From: Cyclospora cayetanensis
Taxonomy: Eukaryota; Apicomplexa; Conoidasida; Eucoccidiorida; Eimeriidae
NCBI RefSeq assembly: GCF_002999335.1
Contig: NW_020312163.1
Coordinates: forward strand, 1 to 59,369
Direction: 5' to 3'
DNA: 59,369 nucleotides
The notes below the pieces were generated by a model. It had not been told where the DNA came from, did not search any database, and saw only the letters and a list, made by a program, of their open reading frames with translations. Every line of letters starts with the position of its first letter. Positions within the stretch are counted from its first letter, which is position 1. The translations under genes and the position numbers were made by a program. Below are positions 22,968-35,350 of the stretch, piece by piece.

Positions 22968-25751
22968 ATGGCTCTTGGTGGCTCTTCCGCAATATTTCCA
23001 ATGGGTGAAGGAGGTCGCCAGGTGTGTGAGCAACGTGGTGGTGACTATATTTCGATGTTCAAAAGTCCACAAAGTATACTATAGGCCTCTTAGATTGTGT
23101 GTTTGAGTGTGTATATATATGTGCAGCCAGTGGCGTCCGTCCGTGCGGGTCGCTGCCTCTTGAGCGGCACCTTAGTCTCACCGGATCCTCGCAAGGGAAC
23201 CCTCCAGCTGATACAGGTATGTTGGAGTAAAGGCTCCCCTAATCACTGCGGCGCAGACAAATATATCATCCTCCGCTTGCCTTTTCCCCCAGTTCATCGA
23301 CCGCTTTTTTCATTCTGTTTCACCTTTTTTTGCTCTCTCGGCGCTGCACGATCACTACCGGTGCCTCTGCCGCCTATACCCTCGTTGCGTCTTTTCTCCA
23401 GCTACAAGAGGGACTGTCCGTTCGTTGGTTGTTGAGGCCCTCTGGAGAAAAGATGGATGAATTCATACTGGGGAGAGATGCCACACTGCAGCTTCTGCCA
23501 AATCCCAAGGCCAGAGTTATCGCTTTCAAAGCCAGCAACGGTACAGTCACCAAGATTTTTTTCTAACCTTCGACTCCTTTGCGTCTGAGCCCTATGGATT
23601 CAACTTGTTGCCTTTATCTTCCTTCCCCAGCTAGATCTCGGCTCAGGAAGCCGTGTTTTAGCTCCATCACCGCGCCTGCCTCTCTTTCTGGATGCAGAGG
23701 TGTATCTGCAACTTGTCTCGGCTCATGACTCACACACACCGCTTCCTCCTTCTCCGTCATTCTTCCTTCGTCCTCTCGCTCTCAACCATTCCTCATTTCT
23801 CTCTTCGCGTCTGTACATATAAATAATCTATATCTAGCTCGCCTCTTCTCACTTTGGCCCTCCCACCTGCTAGAAAAGCAGACATCCACTCTCACCGCCT
23901 CGTTTAAGCCTCTATGCCTCAGGCCTGAAGCGTCTGTTTTGGCTCCAAGAGCCACGCGCTTCGGAAGACGCAGCCTTTATCTCCAAAGTCCAGACGGCCA
24001 TCAGCAAGCAGCCAGCCATTCCGTAAATCAGCAAGCACCCATGATGAATTCTTGCTTCGGTGTTGGGCTCCACTCTTGACGCGTATCCTTTCCTTCCTTG
24101 GATCAGCTGCCTCTGATCGCTCTGCCGCTCGTGTTGCACTTCTAGCTCCCTTGAGGAAGTCTTGCTTCGGTGTTGGGCTCCACTCTTGACGCGTATCCTT
24201 TCTTTCCTTGGATCAGCTGCCTCTGATCGCTCTGCCGCTCGTGTTGCACTTCTCCTGGCTTCATGCCACATGCAGACGAAGGAGGGCCGTGCACTGCATC
24301 GCAGTCTTCTCCTGCGAACGCAGTCCGTCTTGTCTGCCTTTGTCTGCTGCTCCCACCTATTCAGATCAGCACAATCAGGAGCAGCAACAGCAGCGCAGCC
24401 ACTTCAGCAGCAACACACCGAGGATCAGCTGCGGGAGCTGCTACGATCTTTCGCTGAGGGAACGGTGCGAAGGCCACCTTCCAACAAAACAGGTACACTG
24501 ACTTGTCTGTCTCTCGCATTCCAGTTCTGTGCCTCTGTCCGTCTGCTGGTGTTTGCATGTGTTTATTCCCTCTTCACCCATTTGTTTCTTCGCGGCATGT
24601 CTGGAGGCACTCTGCCTCTTCTCCTGTTCGCTCCTGCAAAGCCTTTCCTCAGTCCTGCTTCCGCTGTTGTTGCGCTTTGCGCAGTGTCTCTGGCAAAAAT
24701 CCTTGACGCGGAGACCGTCGCTATCCTGTCTGCGGATTCGGAGGCTATGGAGAATCTCGCACAGTCGGTCCACTGTCGTAATACTGTTGTATTTTCGCCA
24801 TTCGTTCCAGTGCTTCTCCCGCCTCCCTCGCGTGTTTTTCTCTTCGCCCTCTCACTGGCGACTTCGCATTCTGTTCGTATCCTTACGCGGTTTGTGGCCT
24901 GCTCGGTCTTCCCGTCTGTTGCGTCGCATCCGCGTCTTCAAGCGCGCAAGCTGCGAGGCTTACAGGGAGCAAACGTGTACACACGCGCTTCCTCTTTCTC
25001 CTGCGTGTATCTCCTTCCGTTCAGGCTCATGCCGGAGGGTTTGCGGAGTGCCTCTGAGGCACTTGCTGCTCTCCGATGCCCTCAGCTGGCTATTTGTCTG
25101 TCAGGTCTTACGCAGGCAATCTACACAGATCCCCGTCCTATCTTGTCCTCTATGGGTATACATCTCTTTTCTGTGGCTGGTGCTGCCGGTGCTTGTCGTC
25201 ATTTGCGATTTGCTGACCACCTGGTGCTTAGGGTTTGAACGCTAAGCTGGGACTGCAATTCAGCCGTTTTTTCTGAGGCTGCACGGCCCGTGCGCGAGTG
25301 GCGTTGCATTGTGTGTGTCTGTGTGTTTAACTACCGTAGGGGTTCCAGCCACGCCGCCGTCTGGCGACGACGGTAGGATGTTGCCCGTGTTTCTGCTGCT
25401 GCTGCTTTTTTGTTGGGAAAAACTTCGCACATTATTTGCTGCTCCAGGTTTAGTCTCCAGGGTTTGGTTAGGCCTCTGTTCTCATGTGTAGATCCTTCCG
25501 CCTACCGTCCCCGTGCACCGCTGCAATCTCGCTGCCTTGCCCATTCTGCCTCTTTCCCGCCGCGTTCTGCGGATTCCTCTGTTATTGTCTCTCTTTCAGC
25601 AATGGAAGCATTTGCTGCAGCCCTAGAGGACAGGTTTGGGCGAGCAGCAGCAGGTGCGGCACCATCTGATGCAGCACCAACAGATGCAGCGGATGAAGGC
25701 CCCACAGAAATGGAAGAGGACGAACCCTCCGCCGAATCGGAGACCAAGTGA
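22968..25751 (+). CDS. RPN13: 26S proteasome ubiquitin receptor RPN13 (ADRM1)
   Basis: RPN13 docks on the proteasome base via Rpn2, binds ubiquitin with its N-terminal Pru domain and recruits the deubiquitinase UCH37 with its C-terminal DEUBAD domain. Nine exons fit in phase: 22968-23021, 23127-23216, 23402-23540, 23923-24022, 24365-24492, 24685-24763, 25025-25155, 25340-25372, 25600-25751 (906 nt, 301 aa). Pru: VRAGRCLLSGTLVSPDPRKG at residues 22-41, then LSVRWLLRP, RVIAFKASNG and LKRLFWLQEP. DEUBAD: LAKILDAETVAILSADSEAM, LMPEGLRSASEALAALRCPQ, MEAFAAALEDRFGR and an acidic tail. A Gln-rich linker separates them. The exon 6 donor (24764, GTCGGT) is weak and chosen because it alone keeps phase and aligns with the family. 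UCH37 partner presence in this organism is not shown. Confidence 0.93.
24051..24253. repeat. 110-bp-period tandem duplication inside an RPN13 intron
   Basis: A 93-bp block starting CTTGCTTCGGTGTTGGGCTC occurs at 24051-24143 and 24161-24253. The two copies differ at a single base (CCTTTCCTTCC versus CCTTTCTTTCC) and are separated by 17 bp. It lies wholly within intron 4, between exons 23923-24022 and 24365-24492, so the protein is unaffected. Confidence 0.95.
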
Positions 25752-25799
25752 ATTATACAGCACCCACAATCAAGCAGCTACCCCCTGTGCTGATCCTCC

Positions 25800-28100
25800 A
25801 TGCATGATGCCTGCTGCACACTGAAAAACCGCAGCCGCAGCAGCGGTAGCAGAAACACGACGCTCTCATCCTGATTACTCTCGCATCCTTTTTGCACCTC
25901 TCAGAACAAAGAACTCTATAGTGCTGTCACTTCAAGCTATGCTGAAGAAAGCATGCACAAAACTAGCGGAAAAGACCGATGTTGACCCAGAATCGGTCGA
26001 GCCAGAGAAAAGGCTAGGGAATGGCAGCAGATGAAAACAGGCGAGATACCCAGGCCGCGACCACACATTTTTGTCTGCTTTCGCGCCTTAGGAGAGCTGG
26101 CTCAGATACGTTAAGTCTGATATTCTTTGACTGATTTGCCTGCACCAGAGCGCTACGGCAGCTCCTCTTCATGATCTTAGTCTAGTCTCACATTTGGAGG
26201 GTAGGGTTGGAGGTCTATCCATAAGGATTCATAAGGGGCCCTTCGTGCAAAGTAAATTCACAACAGACTGCCCATCCCTCGTCTTCCTGTCCCTGTAACC
26301 CATGACTATGTGGACTCATGGTAACGCGCTGGAGTGCGACCCTTACGAAGGAGTACGTGGGAATTTCACAGTCAAATTTGGTAACTTTTGTTGCTCTGCG
26401 CCCACTCATCGTACGGCCCCAAGAGGATCGGTATATCCCATCATGTTACACTCTAAGATCGTCGGAGATAACTGTATACAATAAAAGATTTGTAGCGAGT
26501 CCTTGATAGATTCTTTCTTTTCGTCGAACCCTCCTTCCCTTTGGCACTCCCTTTAGTCTCTCTAGACCTAAAGAAGGCACCTAGGATACGTATACCTGCG
26601 CCTCCGTAGCACACGGAGAATTCGCAGACAAGCTCACATTCCTTTTAAAAATGAGAAGTACAAATGCACAAACCAATTACTTCGGCCTTCAAATAAATTT
26701 CAATATGTATAACCAGTGCAGTAGGAAGCGTTGAAGTGTAGATCAGCGCGCTGTGTCTTGTATACAGGGGGGCTGAATGGCGGACTGACAAACCAGCAAA
26801 CTGCAGCTGGAGGAAATTTTGGGGCTCATGGATCTAAAATCACCTGAGATCCCTAAGCCTGCTGCATTCGGTGCCACGTATGTTTCATCTGTGCTATGTG
26901 TACTCCAATGAAAAGTTGTCAATCCCTATTAGAAAGCATCAAGAGATTCTAGACGCACAGCAACGCATACTGCAACAGCCTACCTGTACCAGAGCCCAAT
27001 GCATCTGCCCTTATTCCTTTGAACTACTACATACACCGTGCCACAAATGTATAAGGAAGTAACCAGGACCCGGCTGGTCTCAATTATGTCTATGAAACCC
27101 AAGAGCCCATCTTCACTCCTTGAGGCATAAAGCTTGTATGTCAGCCACTGGTGACGGAAATACGCTTTGCCACACGCAGAGAGAGCTGCAACAACAGCAG
27201 CAACGAGCTTCAGAACCGGCAGTAGCAACGGCAGCACAGACAGCAGCCGGTTGTCGTCTCTCTGCACCTCGAGTAAAGTTGATTGTCCAGGAAAGAAATA
27301 CGACCCAGAGCATAGAGCAATGTTTATTCTATGGTAAAAGCCTACTTTTGGCGTGGCTTTAAGGCAGTGTTGCCTCAGTGGGGGCCCCCGACGGATCAGG
27401 CTATAGACCTGTTGCTGCAGCTGCCGCTGCCATTTCTGCTGTTGCTCCTGCTACTGCCGCGATAGTTTCTCTAGCTTTAGTACTGAATACCCGTTTCTTT
27501 CTGCTAAGTCTCTTCTGCAATCTTCGGGGAGGGGCTTTTTGTAGAACCCACGGGGCGACAGGTGAGGCTGCTGCTTCTGTTGCTGCTCTTGTGTCTGCCT
27601 ATTGGGGTTTAGGGTCTAGAATTTCCGCACTATCACCGTTTTCTGCCCTTCTCGGCACCTCTTTCACCCACCTTCTCTTTTCTGGGGCCCTCGAGGCCCC
27701 CAGTTGTCTGCGACTCTGGGATTAAGCATGTGAGCAGAGGCTGCCGCCGCTCCCAGTAGAGTGTATCAGCACAGCAGACAGACAGAAATCCAGCCTTGAT
27801 AGTATATGACAACGTGATGGGGAACTACTGGCCGTCATAGTAGTAGCAACAGCGGCAGCAACCGCGCAAGCGCCTCAGGAGCCGGCGTATCAACATCAGC
27901 AACCATCGCCGAAACAACAGCTGCTCCCTCTGAGTGAAGCAGAGCAGTTTTGCCTCCGTCTTGCAGGGCATTATACGGCGTGTAGGGGCCTTCTTCATGT
28001 GACGCTGCTCTCGTTTTCGGAGTAGCGTTGCCCAGAACGTTTTGGCTTGATGATCTCAGGCTTCCTTTTGTATTTTCTACAAAGATGGGAGCTCTGAGGG
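25800..28100. other. Intergenic between RPN13 and ERD2-like gene
   Basis: No gene supported. A minus-strand frame at 26980-27267 has a hydrophobic stretch (LLSVLPLLLPVLKLVAAVVA) but lacks an ATG. A plus frame at 27378-27725 is Ala-rich from GCT/GCC triplets and begins next to a GGGGGCCCCC palindrome (27381). The last part, 28000-28152, should carry the 5' leader of the ERD2-like gene; CTTACAG directly before its ATG suggests a leader intron. Confidence 0.45.
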
Positions 28101-28152
28101 GTTAACTGCATGTTTCATTGTTCAAAATTCTGAACCTGCTTGCGCTTACAGG

Positions 28153-30693
28153 ATGGAGTGTTTCCGGGACGCCGCCCGGGTGGTAAAGAATCGTGAGAAG
28201 CTGATGCAATGGCTCAGCAACCACCAGACCTCTGTCCAGGTAAGTTGGCAAAGGACAGAGCCTAGAGCACACGGTGTCTGCATTTGTGTATGTCGTGACA
28301 TGCGGTTTTTCAATTTAGGTCTGAAATTCGGGGTTGCTGTGTGCCTTTGCCCTTTTGCCTTCTAGTAGCTGCCATCGGTAATCCTCGCTGTATGGCGCTT
28401 TCTCTGTGTGTTCCTTCATGAGTTCTGCGTAGATCATTTCTCTCCCGGTTTTCTCTATGTCTGACGCTACGTGTAAGTGACTTTGCGCGTTTGTCTTTTC
28501 TTGTCGCAGGCGTGGACGGGGATGTTCTTCGTGGTATTCCTCGTGTACCACTTATTTTCTGATGGGGATTTCTCCTTCCTTATGACCGTCTCCTCCCTCA
28601 TCTCCACTTTCTCCTTCCTGATGGTCCTGTATAAGATCGAGCAGACGAAAAGCTGCTCAGGCGTTTCTCTAAAGATGTTCGAATGCTATGCCGTTCTTAT
28701 CTTCTCTAGGCTATGCTCCATCATCCCCTATGAAGGGTAAAGGCCGCTTCCCTGTATCTCCCTGTATCGGCATGTACACCTCAATCATTTTTTTGATATG
28801 TTAGCTTTACGTGTAAATATATATATATTAGATATGTATATCTTCTTCTTTCTCTTACTTACGCAGGCACAGACGCACTTTCTCTCTGTCTATCTGCCAA
28901 TCGATTTCGACATCGGAGTGCCTGTTGATTCTGTGATCCCTTCCTGTCCCGTTCCGTGCGTTATGTGCGACGTATTTGTCTGTTTTCCTGCCATATGTAC
29001 CTCTCAGGTATCTCCCTTATGACCGGTCAGGAGATTGGCTCTACCAGACTTTGGAGGCGCTCTCTCTTCTACTAGCTGGATTGGTGGTATACCAGTGTCG
29101 TCGTCGCTTCCTCGCTTCCTACCAAGCGACTGGTGACACCTTCCCCCACATGGTGCTTCTTGCTGGAGCCTTCATCCTCGCGCTTATCTTCCACCCTTCG
29201 CTAAACGCCTTTATGCCCGCAGATGTGAGAATAGCATTCATAGACACACATACGGATGGTCATAGACTTTGATCAAAAGCGCAGAGGGGAAAATGCTCGG
29301 GCTTCTGGTATTTGGGATCCCTCCAGGAGGCAGGCACTCTTTCGTCGTCTTTCTGATGTAGCGAATAATCGTCGCTTCCTTCTGCCGTGTGGAACTTCTT
29401 TGTCTCTTCGCCTTCTTTGCCCACTCGTCATGCTGGCCTTCTTGCTCAGCTCTTGCTGCTTGCTCTGGCGCATCCTGTATCACTGAGCGTTTCCTATGGA
29501 TTTCCCCTCGCCGTGTACTTCTTACGACCTTTCTCTCCGCGAGAGTGTCTGTGCCTTTCCTCCAAGCAAAACAATCGCCCTCCCTTCCTGATCTCGAAGT
29601 TCGTCGTGTGTCTCACTGCCTCAGGTTGCCTGGACGTTTGCGCTGTACCTTGAGGCCATTGCCGTCCTCCCTCAGCTCTTCATGTTTCAGAAGCAGGCAA
29701 GGAATCCTCGGTGGTTTTGCTCTGCCCTTTCTTCGCGTTGTCGATACATCTCTGTCCATCTTCTTAGCCCTCCCTCTCCAGCTCGTAAAACCAGCCTAAT
29801 CCTGCTCCCGTTCCTCCTTGTCTCATCGTGCTACTTTCAAGGCATTTATTATTTCTCAGTCCTCTCTTCAGTCGTCCAGTTTTACACATTGTCAGCAGCG
29901 GTGACAAACCCCACTTGCTGCCTAGCCACTCCGCTACAGCAAAGCGGAGGTACAAGGCCACCCCATCAAACACTTATTTCTGCCTTATCTTGGGGTTCAT
30001 GCAGTAGGATCTCGGTTTTGTTTTGGATGTGCAGGGTAAGGTTGAGGCCTTTACTTCGCACTTCCTCGCCGGCCAGGCCCTCTCGCAGGTATGTTCATCC
30101 CAGTTGTGGCAGCAGCAACGGTAGCAGTTGCAGCGTCTCCAACCACCACAGTAGTCTCAGCGCGTATGTCTGTGTCTGTGCTTCAGGCCGTCTCCTTTAT
30201 CTTTTGGGTTTCTTCCTACTCGGAGCTTAACGGCCCCCAGAATTCTGTACGAAAGCTTTTTGCCCTAGACTCGTTAGCTTTCCCAAGCTCAAGCATGCAC
30301 GAATGAAGATATTCTGTTTTGGAGGTTTCATCTTCTGCCACAAATTGTATCTTTTGGGGCTCTCTATTGCGCGTTCCTTTTTGCATACTACTGGCTTTCC
30401 CCTTCCCCCCTGTGTCGTCCTGTTATCGTTGATTCTGTTCTCTCACCAGTCCCTTCGCCGTTTCCACCTTATTCCACGAGTCTCTCTTGGTGCTCGAGAT
30501 CATCTCAGTCTGTCCGTTTCTCCTCGACTTTCTCTGTCCTCTGCAGATTCGATCGTATGTCGGCTTATGGGTAATAGGCATGCAGGTGGTGCAGCTCATC
30601 GTTATGGGAGACTTCATCTACCACTATATCCGCTGGTGGGCCCCGCATGCTGCCCTGTCGCGCTCCCCAGACCAAGAAATGGAGTGTCGCTAG
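28153..30693 (+). CDS. ER lumen protein-retaining receptor family (ERD2-like)
   Basis: Seven-helix receptors of this family return HDEL/KDEL-bearing proteins from Golgi to ER. Seven exons: 28153-28239, 28510-28736, 29008-29224, 29625-29696, 30035-30088, 30187-30246, 30547-30693 (864 nt, 287 aa), all phases consistent. Diagnostic runs are YKIEQTKSCSGVSLKMFECY, IPYEGYLPYDRSGDWLYQ, PADVAWTFALYLEAIAVLPQ, LFMFQKQGKVEAFTSHFLAG and MGDFIYHYIR near the C-terminus. An N-terminal extension of about 30 charged residues (MECFRDAARVVKNREKLMQW) precedes the first hydrophobic helix. That extension makes it closer in shape to plant ERD2-related proteins than to classical ERD2, so ligand retrieval is not certain. 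Exon 4 appears to end with a GC donor (CAG|GCAAGG) rather than GT. Family assignment is strong, the exact paralogue less so. Confidence 0.9.
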
Positions 30694-30959
30694 GATGCTT
30701 GCCTACACTGGGATGCCGCCGAGCAGTAACGATAGCTGCAGCTGCAGCACCTGCGGTTTTGGTGCGTTTTTGTATGCTGCAGTGTAAGTCGCGGCCTTCC
30801 TGTGCAATTCCTGTTGAGCGAGAATGTATAAAGGCGCCAAACAGCACGGCAGTTGAGGATCTTGTAATCTTCAAACGGGATGCAGACCCTTAGGGTGTGG
30901 ATACACCGGAATCGCGCATCTTCTGCCGCGGTTGAAGTCCCCCCTCTGCATGACTCATG

Positions 30960-31560
30960 CAAGCAGGGGTGCTGATGGGCTGAACAGCTAGTTGAATCCC
31001 TGGCATGGTATCTACCTAGCCAGCTGACTAGCTACCTGGCTGGCGAAAACTTACTGGGGCCTAGTCGGTCCCGTCTCCGCCTCTCGGCCATGACACGCCC
31101 TTACCGGGAGCGTGACAAGCGCAGTAACGCGGTATGGACTTGAAGGATGTATAGGACACCTGAACGCACACGCTATCCGGCTAGCTACATACCTAACTAT
31201 TGGGGTGATCGGTTAGCTGGGATGATTGATTCGGGCGCTACTTAGGCGAGTATCGAGCCATTACTACAGTCGCTTGCCTGCAAATCAGTTCGCGTCCCCT
31301 GCTACGAGCTACCGCTACTGTAAGTATGCCTCCCAGCAGGCCAAGGGGGTTACTGCATTCGCAGGCTAGCCTGTTACCTGCGTGGTTGGGCTGCCAAACT
31401 ATTTCTGTAGCTTGCCAGATAACCGGCAAGCTCAAGTGCTTAACTGGGCTAGCTAACTGGCGTGGCTTACTAGCTACTAGCAGCTGCTTGGCTAGATCGG
31501 GGGCTGGCTAGGAAGGGTTACGTGGGATAGTGGCTGGATTCTGTGCGGCTACTGGGGCTA
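30960..31560. repeat. CTAGC/GCTAG-rich low-complexity tract
   Basis: About 600 bp contain an unusual density of CTAGCT, GCTAGC, CCTGGCT and TAGCTAC strings, often spaced by 5-15 bp and self-complementary (for example at 31011-31042, 31180-31200, 31364-31376, 31445-31505, 31557-31567). It is not a simple tandem array: the unit is degenerate. TAG stops block all coding use. No similar tract occurs elsewhere in the window. Confidence 0.7.
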
Positions 31561-33400
31561 GCTAGGTGGCTGCTTAGTGAGGTGGCATCGCTATATTGGC
31601 AAAATCTGAGCGAGTGCTCTAGTACTCCGTTGTATGGGGCGTCCGAAGGCTGGTGAGTAGGCGAGTGGCAGCGACGCTACCTGCTACTTCCTTGATGTAC
31701 TCTGTTTGAAGGCCAGCCCTCTGGCATTCGACATGTTTAGTGGCTTTCTTTTAAAATTTAGTGTAAACTAGGCTTCGAGCATTCTTTTCTACCTAGAGCT
31801 TAAAGCGTGGGTGTGCGTGATACTGGCGACCCTCGTCTAGACTTGTGCACGAGATTTTCTGTACATATTAAATGAAAGCCCTGCCTCTCTAGGCGCCTTT
31901 AAGGAGCTTCCACGGACATACCACCACCTTCGGTACTCCTGAAAATACTACCTGAGAAGACCGGGTAGTCCCCCATTACTATTATAAAGTTGCGCAAAGC
32001 TTGTTGCGGTCTGCCGAGGGCAGGCTTCGGTTTGCTCTAACTAGTCATGCGTAGATGAGCATCCAGTGTGTTCTTTAAGCTTACTTTTAAGCTACCAGCA
32101 TAAAATCAACCTGTTCAGGGTTTCCCACTGCAATAAGGCCGAAAAAGTGTCTTCTATCAGTGATAGAGTGATTCCCTCTTAATCCTTGGCAGGTGCTGAT
32201 TGCCTACTGCAACCAACGAGCATTATAGAGTTAAACTTAATCAGGGCCCTACTACCCAATAGATACCATCTGCCAAACTTCGGATTAGGCCTCTTCCTGC
32301 TGTTCCTAGCCCCAATACATCGGCTGCTCAGAGTCTTCATCTGTCATCCCGTCTGTGTGTCCTGAGAAACGGCACGCTGCCAGACAGGGACGCAACTGGA
32401 GAAGATTGGACATTGCGACAATATGGAAGACAGGAAGTTCCAAATTTAACCTCCAGTTTGTTCTGTACCTCCCAAACTGTTGTGTGCATTCCCTGCCACA
32501 CAACTCACATTTAAAAGATGGAAGTCAGTGCCCACCATTGCTTTCTCAGCGCTTTTGCTATATGAAATGCTCCCTACTGCTCAGGGTTCCCGAAGCAGGC
32601 ACTTACAGCGTGTACTAATTTAGTGGACTCAATAGGACTGAAAAAAATTCTCGCTAATCACGGTAGCTCAAGAGGCTGACGCAGGAACTGCACCACTCAA
32701 GGAGTAACAACAGATTTTGCTGACAATTGGTGCTGCAGTTCCCCGTAACATAGTATAGGCAGACAAACATTTCTCCGAGCCATTTACCAACAGCCAGTCT
32801 ACGTAATGATCACAGATTCTCGTATAGTGAATCTAAAATCGCATTCCTGCGTGAAATTATCTATCCCAGCTAACAAATTTTCTTTTTATGGCAGCAGTAG
32901 TGCTTTCAAAAAGATTTGTGTGGATCAAAGCCACTGAGAGGCACATCACATCTTGAACCTGCATGATGAGGTACGTTCAACCGCAGGAATGACTCTCAAA
33001 GGCCTACTGAACTTTGACTGAATGTTGAAACCAACGTTCCCTGTAATATCATATGTTACTTACTAGTACTTGCTTGTGAAGAAGCGGTCTGACAATCGGC
33101 ATAAAAGCCGTACCACTAGGCTGCAGGAATTGTTCCGGTGGACGATAAATACCCAGTGTTGAATTTACGGGCATGACGGCCGAGTCATGAAATGAGAGCA
33201 AAACTAGCTATTTCTAGAGTCCATGCTCTTTCAGTTTGCGTGGTTTGTGTCCCACGAAGGTCGCAATAAGGGATATTCCCATACAGAACACATCTTGACG
33301 ATATTATCAATTAGTCCATGGATGGGGTCGTGCACTTAGCCCTCATGCTGAGGCACCCAATGGGGTCTGGATGGAATAGAGCACCCATAAACTTCAGGGT
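31560..33400. other. Gene-less, probably decayed repeats
   Basis: No exon chain or recognisable domain on either strand. AT-rich compared with the gene regions. Its position beside retroelement ruins suggests old insertion debris, but I see no specific motif. Confidence 0.4.
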
Positions 33401-34549
33401 GGCAACATTGCGGATGTGGAGCGATTGCCATTGTTGCTCTACAAGCTTTGGATCATGTCTCTTTCAAGCATACCACTAATCTAAGTCTGAATGCGATCCT
33501 CAACAAGTCTAATCGACGAGTCTTTCGGGAGGTGCGTGACTTGCCATTAGCAGGAAGGTGATATCCAGCATTACATGCCATTGCAATCCTTTTGAAATAG
33601 GAACAGATAAGCAAATTCCTTTCGATCTCCCACAGGAGTACCAATTACTTTGCTCCTCCCTGGGGTCAGATTAGCAGGAGAGCAAGCAGATGACTTTCTC
33701 AAGACCCTATCAGTTATCGGCAGCTGGACATGTGCTGGCAGTCGATAGAGTGGGGAGGGGTTGCAAGCCAGCATGTATTCAACCGTAGCATCGAAGACCC
33801 CCCAAAGACTTGCTCTCGCCTTACAGCTGTAGTCATGCCAGGCGTCCACACATTCTGGTGAGCCCTACTGAATGTCTTGCCCGAAGGCTCTTCTCGCACC
33901 ACAATTCTCATCTGAAAAAGCTTTCCTTTAGATCTTAGAACTCAGATCAGTGCTTGTAATGGGTTCTCTACGGCTTCCCGACAAGCTCCTAACTTTAATT
34001 CATGTTCGCTTGCCGATGGTTGGCTCCGGCCAAGCTAGACTAGGACAGCTACTACTATGGTAATTATATCAAATAAGATATGGAGCATACGAAAAATACT
34101 TAAACGCTTGTGTAGTTCATAGTTCCTTTCATACTGTGAGAGTGACTATTGTTAGCCCTTGCACAGAACTTTTCTGTACCATTGCTTCAATTTCTCCAAG
34201 AATGCATCTACCTGTACTCATGTTGTTTAGCACTAAGGCTGAATTCTGTGATGTGGATGCATGCAGAGGACAGTTGGCTACTAAATCTTATGCATGTAGG
34301 GGGGTTTTGGGTCTGAGGGTTCTTAGGTGGAAGACACCAAGGGAACATTACACTAAACCTTGGACCTGCACAGCAATGGGGCAGCCAGGTGAGATGACTA
34401 AGAGCGCCAGGGCAGTCACAGACTGCACCTCAGTGACTGTTCAGATATATACACAAATGCATACACGTACTGACCTTGAAGCAGCTTTTGCTACACTTGA
34501 ACACTTTTTACTAAACTATCTCATTTAATAAGGAGTTACCAACAACTGG

Positions 34550-34800
34550 GTATTTTCTTTGGCTTCTTTTTACTCTAGAGCAGAGTTGGGTTACTGCGGT
34601 AAGAATCGATGTCTTGTGCCTGTGCGCTAGGTGCAATGTTTAGCTCAAAGTGAAGACTCCGAGTGCTTAGAGGGTGCAGAACGCACCCTAGCTATTGCCC
34701 TTCCATGATGCCAAAGCCTTGAGAAGCGAGTGTAGAGAAGGGAGGAGCTGCTCTATAAGAATGCCGAATAAATAACTGTGAAGTCTTTGTTGAGGCTATA
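34550..34800 (+). repeat. LTR family copy 3 (left LTR of 34.5-40 kb element)
   Basis: It contains AGAGCAGAGTTGGGTTACTGC and the core GAGTGCTTAGAGGGTGCAG, then AACGCACCCTAGCTATTGCC. This matches copy 5 at 39.85 kb best. A CA-rich stretch follows at 34845-34895. The primer-binding site is not preserved. Confidence 0.5.
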
Positions 34801-35139
34801 GCAAGGTGCCACACTAGAGCGACCGTAGATGTAGCGTTTCACACACACAACGTGCACACACACACACTGACAAACAAACACACGCACACCACCATAGGCT
34901 TCCTAAGATGGGGCGCAAACCTTGCCCTCTCATAGAATTGAACCTTAGCACACTGAATCATGCCATCCATTTGGCCCAGTTCATCTTAACTCCTGAGGAA
35001 GCGCCAAGTTTTGTAGCGTTGGTATGCAGCACGAAATCTTCCTTGAACGCTCTAAGACCTGCATAGGGCGATAGTTGAATCCAGGGTCAATGCAGACTTA
35101 GGCGAAAGCTCTTGTTTTCGACAACGCTCCCTTTCCCTT

Positions 35140-35350
35140 GTTTACTCCCCTCAGACCTCTGGACATAGGGGGAGAGGGACACCTAGGGTACGTACAACTG
35201 TACCTTGATAGTGTACAGAGCAATCACAGGTTGTGGAACACTGGTTCTGGAACATACGCACAACATGACGTCTTTTAGAATTGGGCTCACAGTACTCTGC
35301 AATAAATAAGAGATACGAACACCCAAAGCAACTTGTCAATTGTGCAGTAC
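35140..35350 (-). repeat. LTR family copy 4, minus orientation
   Basis: Read on the minus strand it has TATCTCTTATTTATTGCAGA and, further on, GGTACAGTTGTACG then CCCTAGGTGTCCCTC, parallel to the core of the plus-oriented copies at 34.7 and 39.85 kb. Confidence 0.45.

Noticed and set aside
24162..25238. 358-codon continuous plus frame
   Set aside because: It runs through RPN13 introns; only three parts of it are exonic in that frame, as shown by acceptor and donor sites and the Pru/DEUBAD alignment.
26980..27267. Two-helix membrane protein candidate on the minus strand
   Set aside because: No ATG and no flanking exons; hydrophobicity arises from GCT/CTG triplets.
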